Below, in pieces: positions 26,510 to 34,314 of a stretch of 64,000 nucleotides of DNA (its first letter is position 1; each line of letters begins with the position of its first letter). The translations under genes were made by a program, and so were the position numbers. Origin of the DNA: Paenibacillus sp. FSL H3-0469 (lineage in GTDB: Bacteria > Bacillota > Bacilli > Paenibacillales > Paenibacillaceae); the NCBI RefSeq assembly GCF_038051945.1, contig NZ_CP150302.1:5022001-5086000 (forward strand), given 5' to 3'. A model generated the notes under the pieces. That model saw only the letters and a program-made list of their open reading frames with translations, was not told the origin of the DNA and did no database searches.

Positions 26510-27658
26510 ATGGGAAACCGGACATTCCTGGTTGTTACCAGTGCCGATACAGAGTGGATTGATTATGAGAATACAGCTTTCGAGACGAATAATTTTCTCG
26601 CTCCAGTATGGTTTTGTCTGGTCAGCCAAGACCAGTTTCAGCGCTATAGCAGCCAGCTTATGCAAGCTTGGAGCAAGATTCAACCCCATATGGACCAACC
26701 GGATGTGGAGGATTTGCCGGAGTGGGAACATTTTTCCGAGGCCTTCCAATGGCAGATTCCATGGGCGGATGCTGCAGAGCAATTGCGCCTGAGTTTACCG
26801 GGCACGCTGGCCCGTTTCCCGGCGCTTGCCACTCCTGTACAGGAGTGGCTGGAAACCTTATCGACCCATGTACAGCGTTATTCTGCTGCCGTTATTCATC
26901 TGGAGCTTTCGCAATATTTCTCGTTCACGGGCGATCCTGCCCTATATCTGAGAGATATTCAAGAGTACGTTACCCTCTGGCAGTCGCCGCAACCCTCGCA
27001 GGAGAAGGTCTGGCAGGGAGCAGCCGATAACTTTTATATGCTGAGTGGGGAGCATTTGCCATGGAGAGAACGAACGGCGGCTCAACCGGAGCAAGCTACC
27101 GATATTCAGCCAGCACAGTCCATTCCTACAGCATCCGGGAAGCGCCAGTCCAAATGGCGGCAGGAGCTCTACATCTGGTTACTTGCGATTCTATCCGCAG
27201 CCCTCTTATTTGCCGTCTATGTCAAGACCTCCAGGGGTTGGTTGGCGGTGCTCTGCTTCTTCATCCCCTCTCTGAGTATCGTTTTGTGGAATATAATTAT
27301 CGGTCGTAAACAAACCTCCCGCCATCAGCTCGAAGCGGCTAGGACCTTGAAGAGGAACAGTCCCCCTTCTGATGCTGTGCTCAGAATTGAGTATTTCGAC
27401 GGGCGTTCACCTATTGGGGCGGATGGCATGGAAATGGGTCCTTCGGAGGATAAAGCGTTACCGGATCTTATCCCCTGGCTGCAAATCCTGCAAGCAAAGG
27501 TGCTTTCATCTCATGAGGTTGAGCTCATCGTTTCTGCTAACCATTCACCAGTTGCTACCTTACAACTTCATTTGAGGCTGGATGAACAGTTGGATGCCAA
27601 GGCTATCGTATCAGCGGTTAATGCGATGGTGTTGGCTCATGACAAAGCATTGGTATGA
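26510..27658 (+). CDS. Unknown membrane protein
   Basis: 382-residue protein I do not recognise. The first about 200 residues are soluble, acidic and tryptophan-rich. Two adjacent hydrophobic segments (about 218-235 and 243-262; WLLAILSAALLFAVYV and WLAVLCFFIPSLSIVLW) form a membrane hairpin, and a soluble tail of about 115 residues follows. There is no signal peptide, so both soluble parts likely face the cytoplasm. ATG at 26510 follows AGGAGG. The 3' end overlaps the convergent DUF2278 gene by 22 bp, so the two transcripts form a tail-to-tail overlap. Confidence 0.75.
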   Translation: MGNRTFLVVTSADTEWIDYENTAFETNNFLAPVWFCLVSQDQFQRYSSQLMQAWSKIQPHMDQPDVEDLPEWEHFSEAFQWQIPWADAAEQLRLSLPGTLARFPALATPVQEWLETLSTHVQRYSAAVIHLELSQYFSFTGDPALYLRDIQEYVTLWQSPQPSQEKVWQGAADNFYMLSGEHLPWRERTAAQPEQATDIQPAQSIPTASGKRQSKWRQELYIWLLAILSAALLFAVYVKTSRGWLAVLCFFIPSLSIVLWNIIIGRKQTSRHQLEAARTLKRNSPPSDAVLRIEYFDGRSPIGADGMEMGPSEDKALPDLIPWLQILQAKVLSSHEVELIVSANHSPVATLQLHLRLDEQLDAKAIVSAVNAMVLAHDKALV

Positions 27659-28386
27659 TTACATTCACTAACCGGCTTAGTGGCATCTCCCTGGTCGTTA
27701 GTACACCAGGATTGGGATTGGAAGGCCAGGAAGATAGCCACCCATCTGTTCGTGTTCTGGAAATGAATAAGCACTCCGCCGTCCTGCCATGTACCATTTT
27801 CTCGGGCGTACCCGCCCGCATTGCCTTGATTCATGTGGATATTATGAACGCCCTGTCCAGGAGAGAAGCCGAAGTATTTGTCGGGTTTATCCACAGGCCC
27901 CCAAGGTTCGCCGAACGCATACAGGGTGGCCCTCTGCTTGTGTGCTTCCTCGATGTAAGAGGTTATTTTGTCATAGAGATTATTGTGAGGATCGCTGTCC
28001 TGCAGTTCATTCCCGCCTGTATTAGGCAGAGCCACCATCTTGTTAGGGATCACGAGGTTTCCCCGGATGTAGTCAAGGGCAAGGCTCCGGTTCTCCCTGG
28101 TGATCTTCGTGAAGCCGGACTCAAGCTTGAGCCAGTGGGCTGTTTCTTCCGATTTTAAATCTTCGCCCACATAATAAAGTACCTGATTGGCAGTGTCTTC
28201 CGGTAAATGCTCGGCTTTATTGCTTGATTGGATGTTGATGGCTAATCTATACTTTTTGTGGTCATCGTCTTCAACGTCAACCAGCACCTGGATATGATTG
28301 TTTTTGTAGCCTAGCTTATATATGGTATTCTCATTGGATAATTTGCATTTTAATACCCCATACCCTTGATCTAATCCGTTACCCAT
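27637..28386 (-). CDS. DUF2278 family protein (YukJ-like)
   Basis: 249-residue soluble protein of the DUF2278 family. Seen are the opening GYGVLKCKL, the conserved NIQSS segment, DYIRGNLV, the Gly-rich substrate-like region YAFGEPWGP and PGQGVHNIHMNQGN, and the closing WVAIFLAFQSQSW. The family is widespread in Bacillales and actinomycetes without an established activity; the GVHNIHMNQGN motif with paired His suggests a catalytic or metal site. Its end overlaps the convergent upstream neighbour by 22 bp. Start has the weak RBS GGAGGACT. Confidence 0.8.
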   Translation of the reverse strand: MGNGLDQGYGVLKCKLSNENTIYKLGYKNNHIQVLVDVEDDDHKKYRLAINIQSSNKAEHLPEDTANQVLYYVGEDLKSEETAHWLKLESGFTKITRENRSLALDYIRGNLVIPNKMVALPNTGGNELQDSDPHNNLYDKITSYIEEAHKQRATLYAFGEPWGPVDKPDKYFGFSPGQGVHNIHMNQGNAGGYARENGTWQDGGVLIHFQNTNRWVAIFLAFQSQSWCTNDQGDATKPVSECNHTNALS

Positions 28387-28485
28387 CGCTCATCAGTCCT
28401 CCTTCATAGCTATTATTCTTTCCCATAGGAGGCCATAGTAATTCTTAGTAAAAAGTTGATCAAGATAAGGAGGCAAGCTGCACCT

Positions 28486-28908
28486 ATGAAATGCCTAACC
28501 ATTCGCCAGCCGTGGGCCACCTTAATTGCGCTGGGAGAAAAACAAATCGAAACCCGGAGCTGGCGGACCGCTTACCGGGGGGAGTTAGCCATTCATGCCG
28601 GGATGCAGGTGAATAAGGCGATCTGCCGGACGGAGCCGTATCAGTCGTTGCTGGCCCGTCACGGCTACACTGCGGACAATCTGCCAACCGGCAGGATCAT
28701 TGCGGTCAGCCGCCTTGCGGATTGCTGTGAGGTGACGCCGGAGCTTGCGCAGCAAGGCTGGCCGGGTGGCAATGAATATGTATTCGGCAATTATGCCGAA
28801 GGAAGGTATGCCTGGAAGCTGGAGGAAGTTGTTCCGCTGGTACATCCTATACCTGCTAAGGGACGTCTGGGTTTCTGGGAATATCCTGTGCTGGAAGAGG
28901 AATTGTGA
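28486..28908 (+). CDS. ASCH domain protein
   Basis: 140-residue protein whose first half is an ASCH (PUA-like) domain: MKCLTIRQPWATLIALGEKQ, then IETRSWRT and YRGELAIHAG, characteristic of RNA-binding or nucleotide-modifying ASCH proteins. The rest, ending with GRLGFWEY, matches the usual C-terminus. Start at 28486 gives the standard N-terminus; AAGGAGG lies 12 bp upstream, a long spacing. Possible role in RNA metabolism; not shown by context. Confidence 0.85.
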   Translation: MKCLTIRQPWATLIALGEKQIETRSWRTAYRGELAIHAGMQVNKAICRTEPYQSLLARHGYTADNLPTGRIIAVSRLADCCEVTPELAQQGWPGGNEYVFGNYAEGRYAWKLEEVVPLVHPIPAKGRLGFWEYPVLEEEL

Positions 28909-29239
28909 ATTTCTTGCCGGCATTTTGAAGAAAAATTGCTCTGGATTGGTTATCAGCTGGTATAATTGGGATATTCGGCGGGAAATCTTCCTATATATAA
29001 GGATAGTTGTGCTCTGAGGCGGTCTACCGCTGGAGAGGGGCAGAAATGCCGGGAAGGAGCGTATGCATAATAGATGGGAAGCCTTCTAATTGCATGGCTT
29101 TGTATGCTTTGTTTGTTTCTTGCGTTCCGGGATCAGGTGAGCCGGAGAATCCTGTATCCGGTAGCTGTGGTGGTTATATGCGGCACGTTAGGGTATTGGA
29201 CGTTGTTAATGTAACCGCATCCGGGTGATCATTTCATGC
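28909..29239 (+). other. Intergenic region with only a doubtful small ORF
   Basis: The only candidate here is a 60-codon frame at 29046-29228 (ATG after GAGAGGGGCAG), with no recognisable motif and unusual composition (Cys, Gly, Val). I see no convincing promoter apart from TATAAT at 28961-28966 lacking a good -35. Confidence 0.25.
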
Positions 29240-29272
29240 AGAAGTCTGCCGCTTGCGGCAGGCTTCTTTGTT
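29240..29272 (+). terminator. Terminator between convergent genes
   Basis: Stem AGAAGTCTGCCG / CGGCAGGCTTCT, 12 pairs including one G-U, 4-nt loop, then TTTGTT on the plus strand, abutting the stop codon of the minus-strand gene. Confidence 0.65.
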
Positions 29273-29648
29273 AGCTCTGCTTCGGGCCCTGCTCCGTCTT
29301 CTCCATACCCAGATATCTGCGCATATGCAGAGTGGCCTGGGCGGCAATCACATCATCCAGCAGCAGCATCCGCTCGTGATAACCCCTGCAGACGAATCTG
29401 GCTTCAACGCCCGCCTCCAGCCGCTGCTGTTCATAGACCTTCAGACCACGGGCGCGCATCCCGGCACGGGTCTCCCGCAGATCGGCAGAAGCGGCATGGA
29501 CGGCCCTCTGGATCACCTCCAGATAAGGCGCAGGCGTGCGCAGCTCTGAGGATATAGCAGAAGCATCGCGCTCGAAGGCGGATAGAATAAGCGGCAGCAA
29601 AATATAGGATTTGACCAGCAGGTTATCCTGGCTCTCTGCTCTGTGCAT
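29271..29648 (-). CDS. Unknown small helical protein
   Basis: 125-residue protein, all-helical by composition, not recognised. The first segment (NLLVKSYILLPLILSAFERD) is amphipathic rather than a clear membrane span; a conserved-looking CRGYHERMLLLDDVIAA stretch follows. The ATG at 29648 has AAGGAG at 9 bp; an in-frame ATG at 29684 with AGGTGAG is a realistic alternative adding 12 residues. A perfect CRP/Fnr palindrome lies 55-105 bp upstream, so anaerobic or global control is plausible. Confidence 0.7.
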   Translation of the reverse strand: MHRAESQDNLLVKSYILLPLILSAFERDASAISSELRTPAPYLEVIQRAVHAASADLRETRAGMRARGLKVYEQQRLEAGVEARFVCRGYHERMLLLDDVIAAQATLHMRRYLGMEKTEQGPKQS

Positions 29649-29738
29649 CCCTCTCAACTCCTTGAAGAGAACGTATATTCGCATTGTAACTCACCTTTCA
29701 AAAATTAATCAATGGGTTTTATAAATTAACTTAAATAA

Positions 29739-29754
29739 TGTGATATTTTTCACA
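29739..29754. promoter_or_regulatory. CRP/Fnr-type binding site
   Basis: Perfect consensus palindrome TGTGA-tatttt-TCACA in the divergent region between the unknown helical protein (minus) and a small membrane peptide (plus). It matches the Bacillus Fnr/CRP family box exactly. Confidence 0.65.
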
Positions 29755-29833
29755 AAAAAATAGAACGAATTATTATATATTAAAATTGAAATAATAAAGA
29801 TTGAAAAATAAATCAGCTCAAAGGAGAATGGCA

Positions 29834-29941
29834 ATGAGTCATGAAGGAAGTCTCCGCCGTGGTTTGGTATTCGGGATCATTCTAAGTGTTCCGCTATGGG
29901 TATCGATGATTGGCTGGATTCAGCTATTCGGGTCTGCCTAG
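29834..29941 (+). CDS. Small membrane protein (35 aa)
   Basis: A 36-codon frame with AAAGGAG seven bases before its ATG. The product starts with a short charged stretch (SHEGSLRRG) and then one transmembrane helix (LVFGIILSVPLWVSMIGWIQ). Length, RBS and a terminator 40 bp downstream support a real gene. Similar single-span peptides are common in Paenibacillus-type genomes, but no function is known to me. It is divergent from the helical protein across a CRP/Fnr box. Confidence 0.7.
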   Translation: MSHEGSLRRGLVFGIILSVPLWVSMIGWIQLFGSA

Positions 29942-29979
29942 GCGACATTTTATTCAAAATATATGAATTCTATTAGCAG

Positions 29980-30008
29980 GTGTCGTCCCTATGGGCGGCA
30001 CTTTTTTT
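29980..30008 (+). terminator. Terminator of the small membrane protein gene
   Basis: Stem GTGTCGTCC / GGGCGGCAC, nine pairs including two G-U, 4-nt loop, then seven T. Confidence 0.8.
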
Positions 30009-30205
30009 AGAGCTGACATGCCCGCAAATAGGTAAAATTGCATTGAATAGGAGCGGACAGTAAGCCGAGACGGGGTGAGACTAATAAAATAGGACAAATG
30101 CATCAAATTTTAATAATATAAATTCATATAATTATAGAGAAGAGAGATAAACGGCTGCAGCCAATTCTCTGATTTCTCGACTTTTTTCGTCGGCGGCTAA
30201 AAAGA

Positions 30206-30250
30206 GACTCGCCCATAAACCCTTATGGTACAAGGGTTAAATGAGGAGTC
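30206..30250 (+). other. Symmetric hairpin in long 5' region
   Basis: Outer stem GACTC (30206-30210) / GAGTC (30246-30250), inner stem AACCCTT (30218-30224) / AAGGGTT (30232-30238), 7-nt loop, and a symmetric 7-by-7 internal loop that can add CAT/ATG pairs. It lies about 40 bp upstream of the adhesin promoter. No riboswitch class recognised. The rest of 30009-30205 is AT-rich without features. Confidence 0.45.
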
Positions 30251-30288
30251 ATCGCGAAAATAATTTCAAGAAATATACTGGGAATGGA

Positions 30289-30318
30289 TTGACAATAGGG
30301 TGGGCGAGCGGATAAACT
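30289..30318 (+). promoter_or_regulatory. Promoter of riboswitch-adhesin unit
   Basis: -35 TTGACA (30289-30294), 18-bp spacer, -10 TAAACT (30313-30318). Transcription from here would read through the c-di-GMP aptamer about 75 nt later. Confidence 0.6.
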
Positions 30319-30397
30319 GAAATTAGTACAAAAGTAACAAATGTCATAGACTCAACAACGAATTTACATAAGCAAATCACAATTTCATACCGAAATC

Positions 30398-30518
30398 ATG
30401 TACAAACGCAAACCGTATCGAAAGAACGGGACGCAAAGTCAGGAATCTACTGTCTCTATAAGTTGAGGCTAAGGTCGTCCGGCCGCCGTGAAGCTAACCC
30501 TTCGTGGCGGTCTTTTTT
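30398..30518 (+). promoter_or_regulatory. c-di-GMP-I (GEMM) riboswitch with terminator
   Basis: The aptamer core ACGCAAACC-n4-CGAAAG-n3-GGGACGCAAAG at 30406-30439 is the signature of class I c-di-GMP riboswitches (GNRA tetraloop and receptor, ligand-binding helix). A 13-pair terminator, GGCCGCCGTGAAG / CTTCGTGGCGGTC followed by TTTTTT, occupies 30481-30518 and starts within the 3' side of the aptamer. That suits ligand-dependent termination or antitermination of the adhesin gene 55 bp downstream; which direction cannot be told by eye. Confidence 0.87.
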
Positions 30519-30572
30519 GTTGTTATAGTCGCGTGACAGATTCATAGAATAGTAACTAGGAGGTGTGGACTA

Positions 30573-33539
30573 TTGAAAAAAAGAGTACGTAAAACAGCCG
30601 CCATCATAATGGCGGGCCTATTGACCTTATCCAGTGCCTTTACGTGGGGGACAGATGTTAGAGCAGCTTCAGGGGTACCGTATACTCCAACACCGGTTTT
30701 AGGAATCGCAGGGAATTTTAATGCTTTTATTCTCGGGGATTTTACGCAAGGCAATGATCAGATTGAAGGCCGCCTGGCAGCGGCAGGGAACATTACCCTC
30801 ACCGGAGGTTACGGGGTAGCCAGAGCATACAGGGATGCTGCGCCGACGGATGTACTTGTGGCCGGCAAGAATTTTGTACATTCAGGCAGTGGAGAGATCT
30901 ATGGAAATGTGGTATTTGGGGATAGCTTTACCGCCAATGAGCCTGGTGTCAACATCAAAGGCGGGAAGAAAAATGCCAGCCCGATTGATTTTGCCGCCGA
31001 GCAGCAGATGCTGATCTCCCGATCTACAGAGTATGGGGCCTTGGCCGATACGAAATCGGTAGCCAATAACTATGGGACACTAACCATAAATGCGCCGGAT
31101 GCCTTCAATGTTGTTCATCTGGATGCCCCGACTCTGGCAAAAACAAATAATATCCAGTTTAACATTGCCCCGAACGCTACGTTGATTATTAATATTAGCG
31201 GGTCTACAGTCAATGTGCCTAGTTTTGCAATGAATAACGGCAGAGCCAGTCAAGTGTTGTTCAACTTTTACGAGGCTTCTGAGGTGAATATCGCTTATAC
31301 CTCTTTCTATGGTAGTATTCTCGCCCCCCAAGCGGATGTTCATTATGCCGGAGCAGAGCTGTACGGGACCCTGATTGCAAAATTTTTTAGCGGCGGGGTT
31401 GAGATGCACCTTGGAATGTACGAGGGAGAGGGGCCGCCGCCGAGTCCGACGCCGACCGCAACGCCGACACCTAGTCCATCACCGACACCAACGGCTACAC
31501 CAACGCCGACAGTGAAACCTACACCGACAGTAACGCCAACACCGACAGTAACGCCTACACCGACAGTGAAACCAACACCGACGGTAACACCGACTCCAAC
31601 AGTAACACCGACACCGACCATAAAACCATCACCTACACCTGTGTGCACTCCAACTCCAAAGCCAACGCCAACAGTGAAGCCGACGCCAACGCCAACTGTG
31701 AAGCCGACGCCAACACCAACCGTAAAGCCGACGCCAACACCAACAGTGAAGCCGACGCCAACACCGACAGTGAAGCCGACACCAACACCAACAGTGAAGC
31801 CGACACCAACGCCAACTGTGAAACCAACACCAACGCCAACAGTGAAGCCGACGCCAACACCAACTGTGAAACCAACACCAACGCCAACCGTGAAGCCGAC
31901 GCCAACAGTGAAGCCGACGCCAACGCCAACAGTGAAGCCGACGCCAACACCAACCGTGAAGCCGACGCCAACACCAACAGTGAAACCGACGCCAACACCA
32001 ACCGTGAAGCCGACGCCAACACCAACGGTAAAGCCGACGCCAACACCGACAGCGGTGCCAACACCAACAGTGAAGCCAACACCAACGCCAACAGTGAAGC
32101 CGACACCAACGCCAACTGTGAAACCAACACCAACGCCAACAGTGAAGCCGACGCCAACACCAACCGTGAAGCCGACGCCAACACCAACAGCCGTACCGAC
32201 ACCAACGCCAACGGCAGTGCCAACACCAACGCCGACAGCGGTGCCAACACCAACGCCAACGGCAGAGCCAACACCAACGCCAACGGCAGTGCCAACACCG
32301 ACGCCAACAGCGTTGCCAACACCGACGCCAACAACAGTGCCAACACCGACACCGACAGCAGTACCGACACCGACGCCAACGGCAGAGCCGACACCAACGC
32401 CGACAGCCGTACCGACACCAACGCCAACGGCAGTGCCAACACCAACGCCGACAGCGGTGCCGACGCCAACACCAACGGTAGAACCTACACCAACGCCAAC
32501 GGCAGTGCCAACACCAACGCCGACAGCGGTGCCTACGCCAACACCAACGGTAGAACCTACACCAACGCCGACAGCCGTACCGACACCAACGCCAACGGTA
32601 GAGCCGACACCAACACCGACAGCGGTGCCGACACCAACGCCTACGCCGACAGTAGAGCCAACACCAACGCCGACGATAGAGCCAACACCGACACCAACGG
32701 TAGAACCGACGCCGACGCCAACGGCCGAGCCGACACCAACGCCGACGGTAGAGCCAACGCCAACACCGACGGTAGAACCAACGCCGACACCAACGCCAAC
32801 GGCCGAGCCGACACCAACGCCGACGGTAGAGCCAACACCGACACCAACGGCCGAGCCGACACCAACGCCGACGGTAGAGCCAACGCCAACACCGACGGTA
32901 GAACCAACGCCGACACCAACGCCAACGGCAGAGCCGACACCAACGCCGACGGTAGAGCCAACACCGACACCAACGCCGACGCCGACACCAACACCGACGC
33001 CGACACCAACACCAACACCAACACCAACACCGACGCCGACACCAACGCCGACACCGACACCAACACCGACGCCGACACCAACGCCAACGCCGACACCAGA
33101 GCCAACACCGGCACCAACGCCAGATCCGACACCAGTAACAACGCCAGCGCCAACATCGCCGCCGTTCAGTTTCCCTCCAGTGCCTACGCCGACTCCGATC
33201 ATCGGATTTATCGTGAGTAATGATGTGGTTGTGAATGATGATCCGTTGCCGCTTGGACCTGTAGCAACTCCGATAGCTACCACAGTACCGGCCCCAACGC
33301 CGACACCGGTTGTAGCAGTTGCGCCAATAGCAGCAACACCGGAGCCAACACCGTCAACGGAACCGGCACCCGATGTAGTCCTTATTGATGATGAAGTTCC
33401 TCTAGGCGGTGTGCCTGTGGATGGAACTCTGCCGAAGACGGGTGAATCCAGTCCTGCACCTTATTATTTTGCCGGTTTGGCACTCGCGGGTCTGGGCTTG
33501 ATTCTTAGAAGAACCACCAGAAACAGCACACGTAAGTGA
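30573..33539 (+). CDS. Wall-anchored adhesin: choice-of-anchor A domain, Pro/Thr repeats, LPKTG
   Basis: 988-residue surface protein started by TTG behind TAGGAGGTG. Order: signal peptide (to about 33, ending VRAA); choice-of-anchor A domain (about 44-280; begins LGIAGNFNAFILGDFTQ); a stalk of about 575 residues of PTPTxxxPT repeats (about 290-865); a short acidic region; and a sortase signal LPKTGESSP, hydrophobic segment and RRTTRNSTRK tail. It should be covalently attached to peptidoglycan with the globular domain held away from the cell. A c-di-GMP riboswitch in its leader links it to the sessile/motile decision, as for sortase-anchored adhesins in clostridia. Confidence 0.9.
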   Translation: MKKRVRKTAAIIMAGLLTLSSAFTWGTDVRAASGVPYTPTPVLGIAGNFNAFILGDFTQGNDQIEGRLAAAGNITLTGGYGVARAYRDAAPTDVLVAGKNFVHSGSGEIYGNVVFGDSFTANEPGVNIKGGKKNASPIDFAAEQQMLISRSTEYGALADTKSVANNYGTLTINAPDAFNVVHLDAPTLAKTNNIQFNIAPNATLIINISGSTVNVPSFAMNNGRASQVLFNFYEASEVNIAYTSFYGSILAPQADVHYAGAELYGTLIAKFFSGGVEMHLGMYEGEGPPPSPTPTATPTPSPSPTPTATPTPTVKPTPTVTPTPTVTPTPTVKPTPTVTPTPTVTPTPTIKPSPTPVCTPTPKPTPTVKPTPTPTVKPTPTPTVKPTPTPTVKPTPTPTVKPTPTPTVKPTPTPTVKPTPTPTVKPTPTPTVKPTPTPTVKPTPTVKPTPTPTVKPTPTPTVKPTPTPTVKPTPTPTVKPTPTPTVKPTPTPTAVPTPTVKPTPTPTVKPTPTPTVKPTPTPTVKPTPTPTVKPTPTPTAVPTPTPTAVPTPTPTAVPTPTPTAEPTPTPTAVPTPTPTALPTPTPTTVPTPTPTAVPTPTPTAEPTPTPTAVPTPTPTAVPTPTPTAVPTPTPTVEPTPTPTAVPTPTPTAVPTPTPTVEPTPTPTAVPTPTPTVEPTPTPTAVPTPTPTPTVEPTPTPTIEPTPTPTVEPTPTPTAEPTPTPTVEPTPTPTVEPTPTPTPTAEPTPTPTVEPTPTPTAEPTPTPTVEPTPTPTVEPTPTPTPTAEPTPTPTVEPTPTPTPTPTPTPTPTPTPTPTPTPTPTPTPTPTPTPTPTPTPTPTPEPTPAPTPDPTPVTTPAPTSPPFSFPPVPTPTPIIGFIVSNDVVVNDDPLPLGPVATPIATTVPAPTPTPVVAVAPIAATPEPTPSTEPAPDVVLIDDEVPLGGVPVDGTLPKTGESSPAPYYFAGLALAGLGLILRRTTRNSTRK
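31440..33130 (+). repeat. Pro/Thr-coding tandem repeat DNA
   Basis: Inside the adhesin gene, about 1.7 kb of repeats built on CCAACACCAACG-like 15- and 18-bp units (PTPTV-KPT, later PTPTA-VPT and PTPTV-EPT, ending in pure PT). Strong C-rich plus strand and A/C composition leave several frames open on both strands; those antisense frames are artefacts. The stalk length is likely variable between strains. Confidence 0.92.
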
Positions 33540-33589
33540 ATCACCGGAACTGAGATTTATATAAACAAACGATGACCCTGTAATTTGAC

Positions 33590-33636
33590 AAGGGCTGCTT
33601 TCGGAGAAGAAGTTCTCCTGGAGCAGCCCTTTTTTC
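33590..33636 (+). terminator. Terminator of the adhesin gene
   Basis: Stem AAGGGCTGCT / AGCAGCCCTT with an inner GGAGAA / TTCTCC stem, then TTTTT, about 50 bp after the stop codon. Confidence 0.85.
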
Positions 33637-33775
33637 GTTGTTCAGGAAATTATGATTTACGTCCAATGAGGATAAGTTGTGCATAAAGTTGGGGATAAGT
33701 GTCTTGGAGCATCGGCAGGATGACTATATTCTGGATCAGTAATAGGAATGACTTCGCTAATTTCACCGAACACAT

Positions 33776-34080
33776 GGACAGGCGTGTGGGCCGAATGTGG
33801 TCAAAAAACCGACCACATTCAATGCGGCGGAGGCGTGTGGGCCGGATATGGTCGAAAAACCGATTACATTCGGTGCGGAGGAGGCGTGCGGAACCGGATA
33901 TGGTCGAAAAACCGATTACATTCGGTGCGGAGGAGGCGTGCGGAACCGGATATGGTCGAAAAACCGATTACATTCGGTGAGGCAGAGGCGTGTGGGCCGA
34001 ATATGGTCGAAAAACCGATTACATTCGATGAGGCAGAGGCGTGTGGAACCGAATATGGTCGAAAAACCGATTACAATGGC
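33776..34080 (+). repeat. 51-bp repeat array C
   Basis: Six units with core tggTCGAAAAACCGATTACATTC followed by a GC-rich half (GGTGCGGAGGAGGCGTGCGG type). The GTC of the core falls at 33800, 33851, 33903, 33955, 34006 and 34058, so steps are 51 or 52 bp. Some cores can pair as ACCGA / TCGGT. The last unit reads CGAAAAACCGATTACAATG, shared with array B. Sits between a terminator and the next gene; 34081-34314 has no other feature. Confidence 0.85.
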
Positions 34081-34314
34081 GATACCGCAAGCCTTTTGTT
34101 CCTTTTGATACTTAAACAGCGGAGCGTGCTCCCAAGCGTCGCCGTAATTCATACATGAGCCGTTACTGTTACTGTAGAGAAAGAGGTTCGACTGAATCTT
34201 GCCTTAGCCCCGGCTGAATTTTCAGTTGGCCTTACTCCCGTGCTATACTAGGCTCAAATTACACTAAGCAGTTCCCTGGCTGGGGAATGGTTGCTTACTG
34301 AAGGAGGAACGTTG

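Noticed and set aside
31343..33283. Long antisense open frame (646 codons, Gly/Val-rich) opposite the adhesin gene
   Set aside because: It is a by-product of the Pro/Thr codon repeats; no RBS, no plausible protein, and other frames are open there too.
33699..34158. Overlapping frames over the 33.8-34.1 kb repeats (VEKPITFG-type peptides)
   Set aside because: The units alternate between 51 and 52 bp, so frames break between units; the peptides only reflect repeat DNA.
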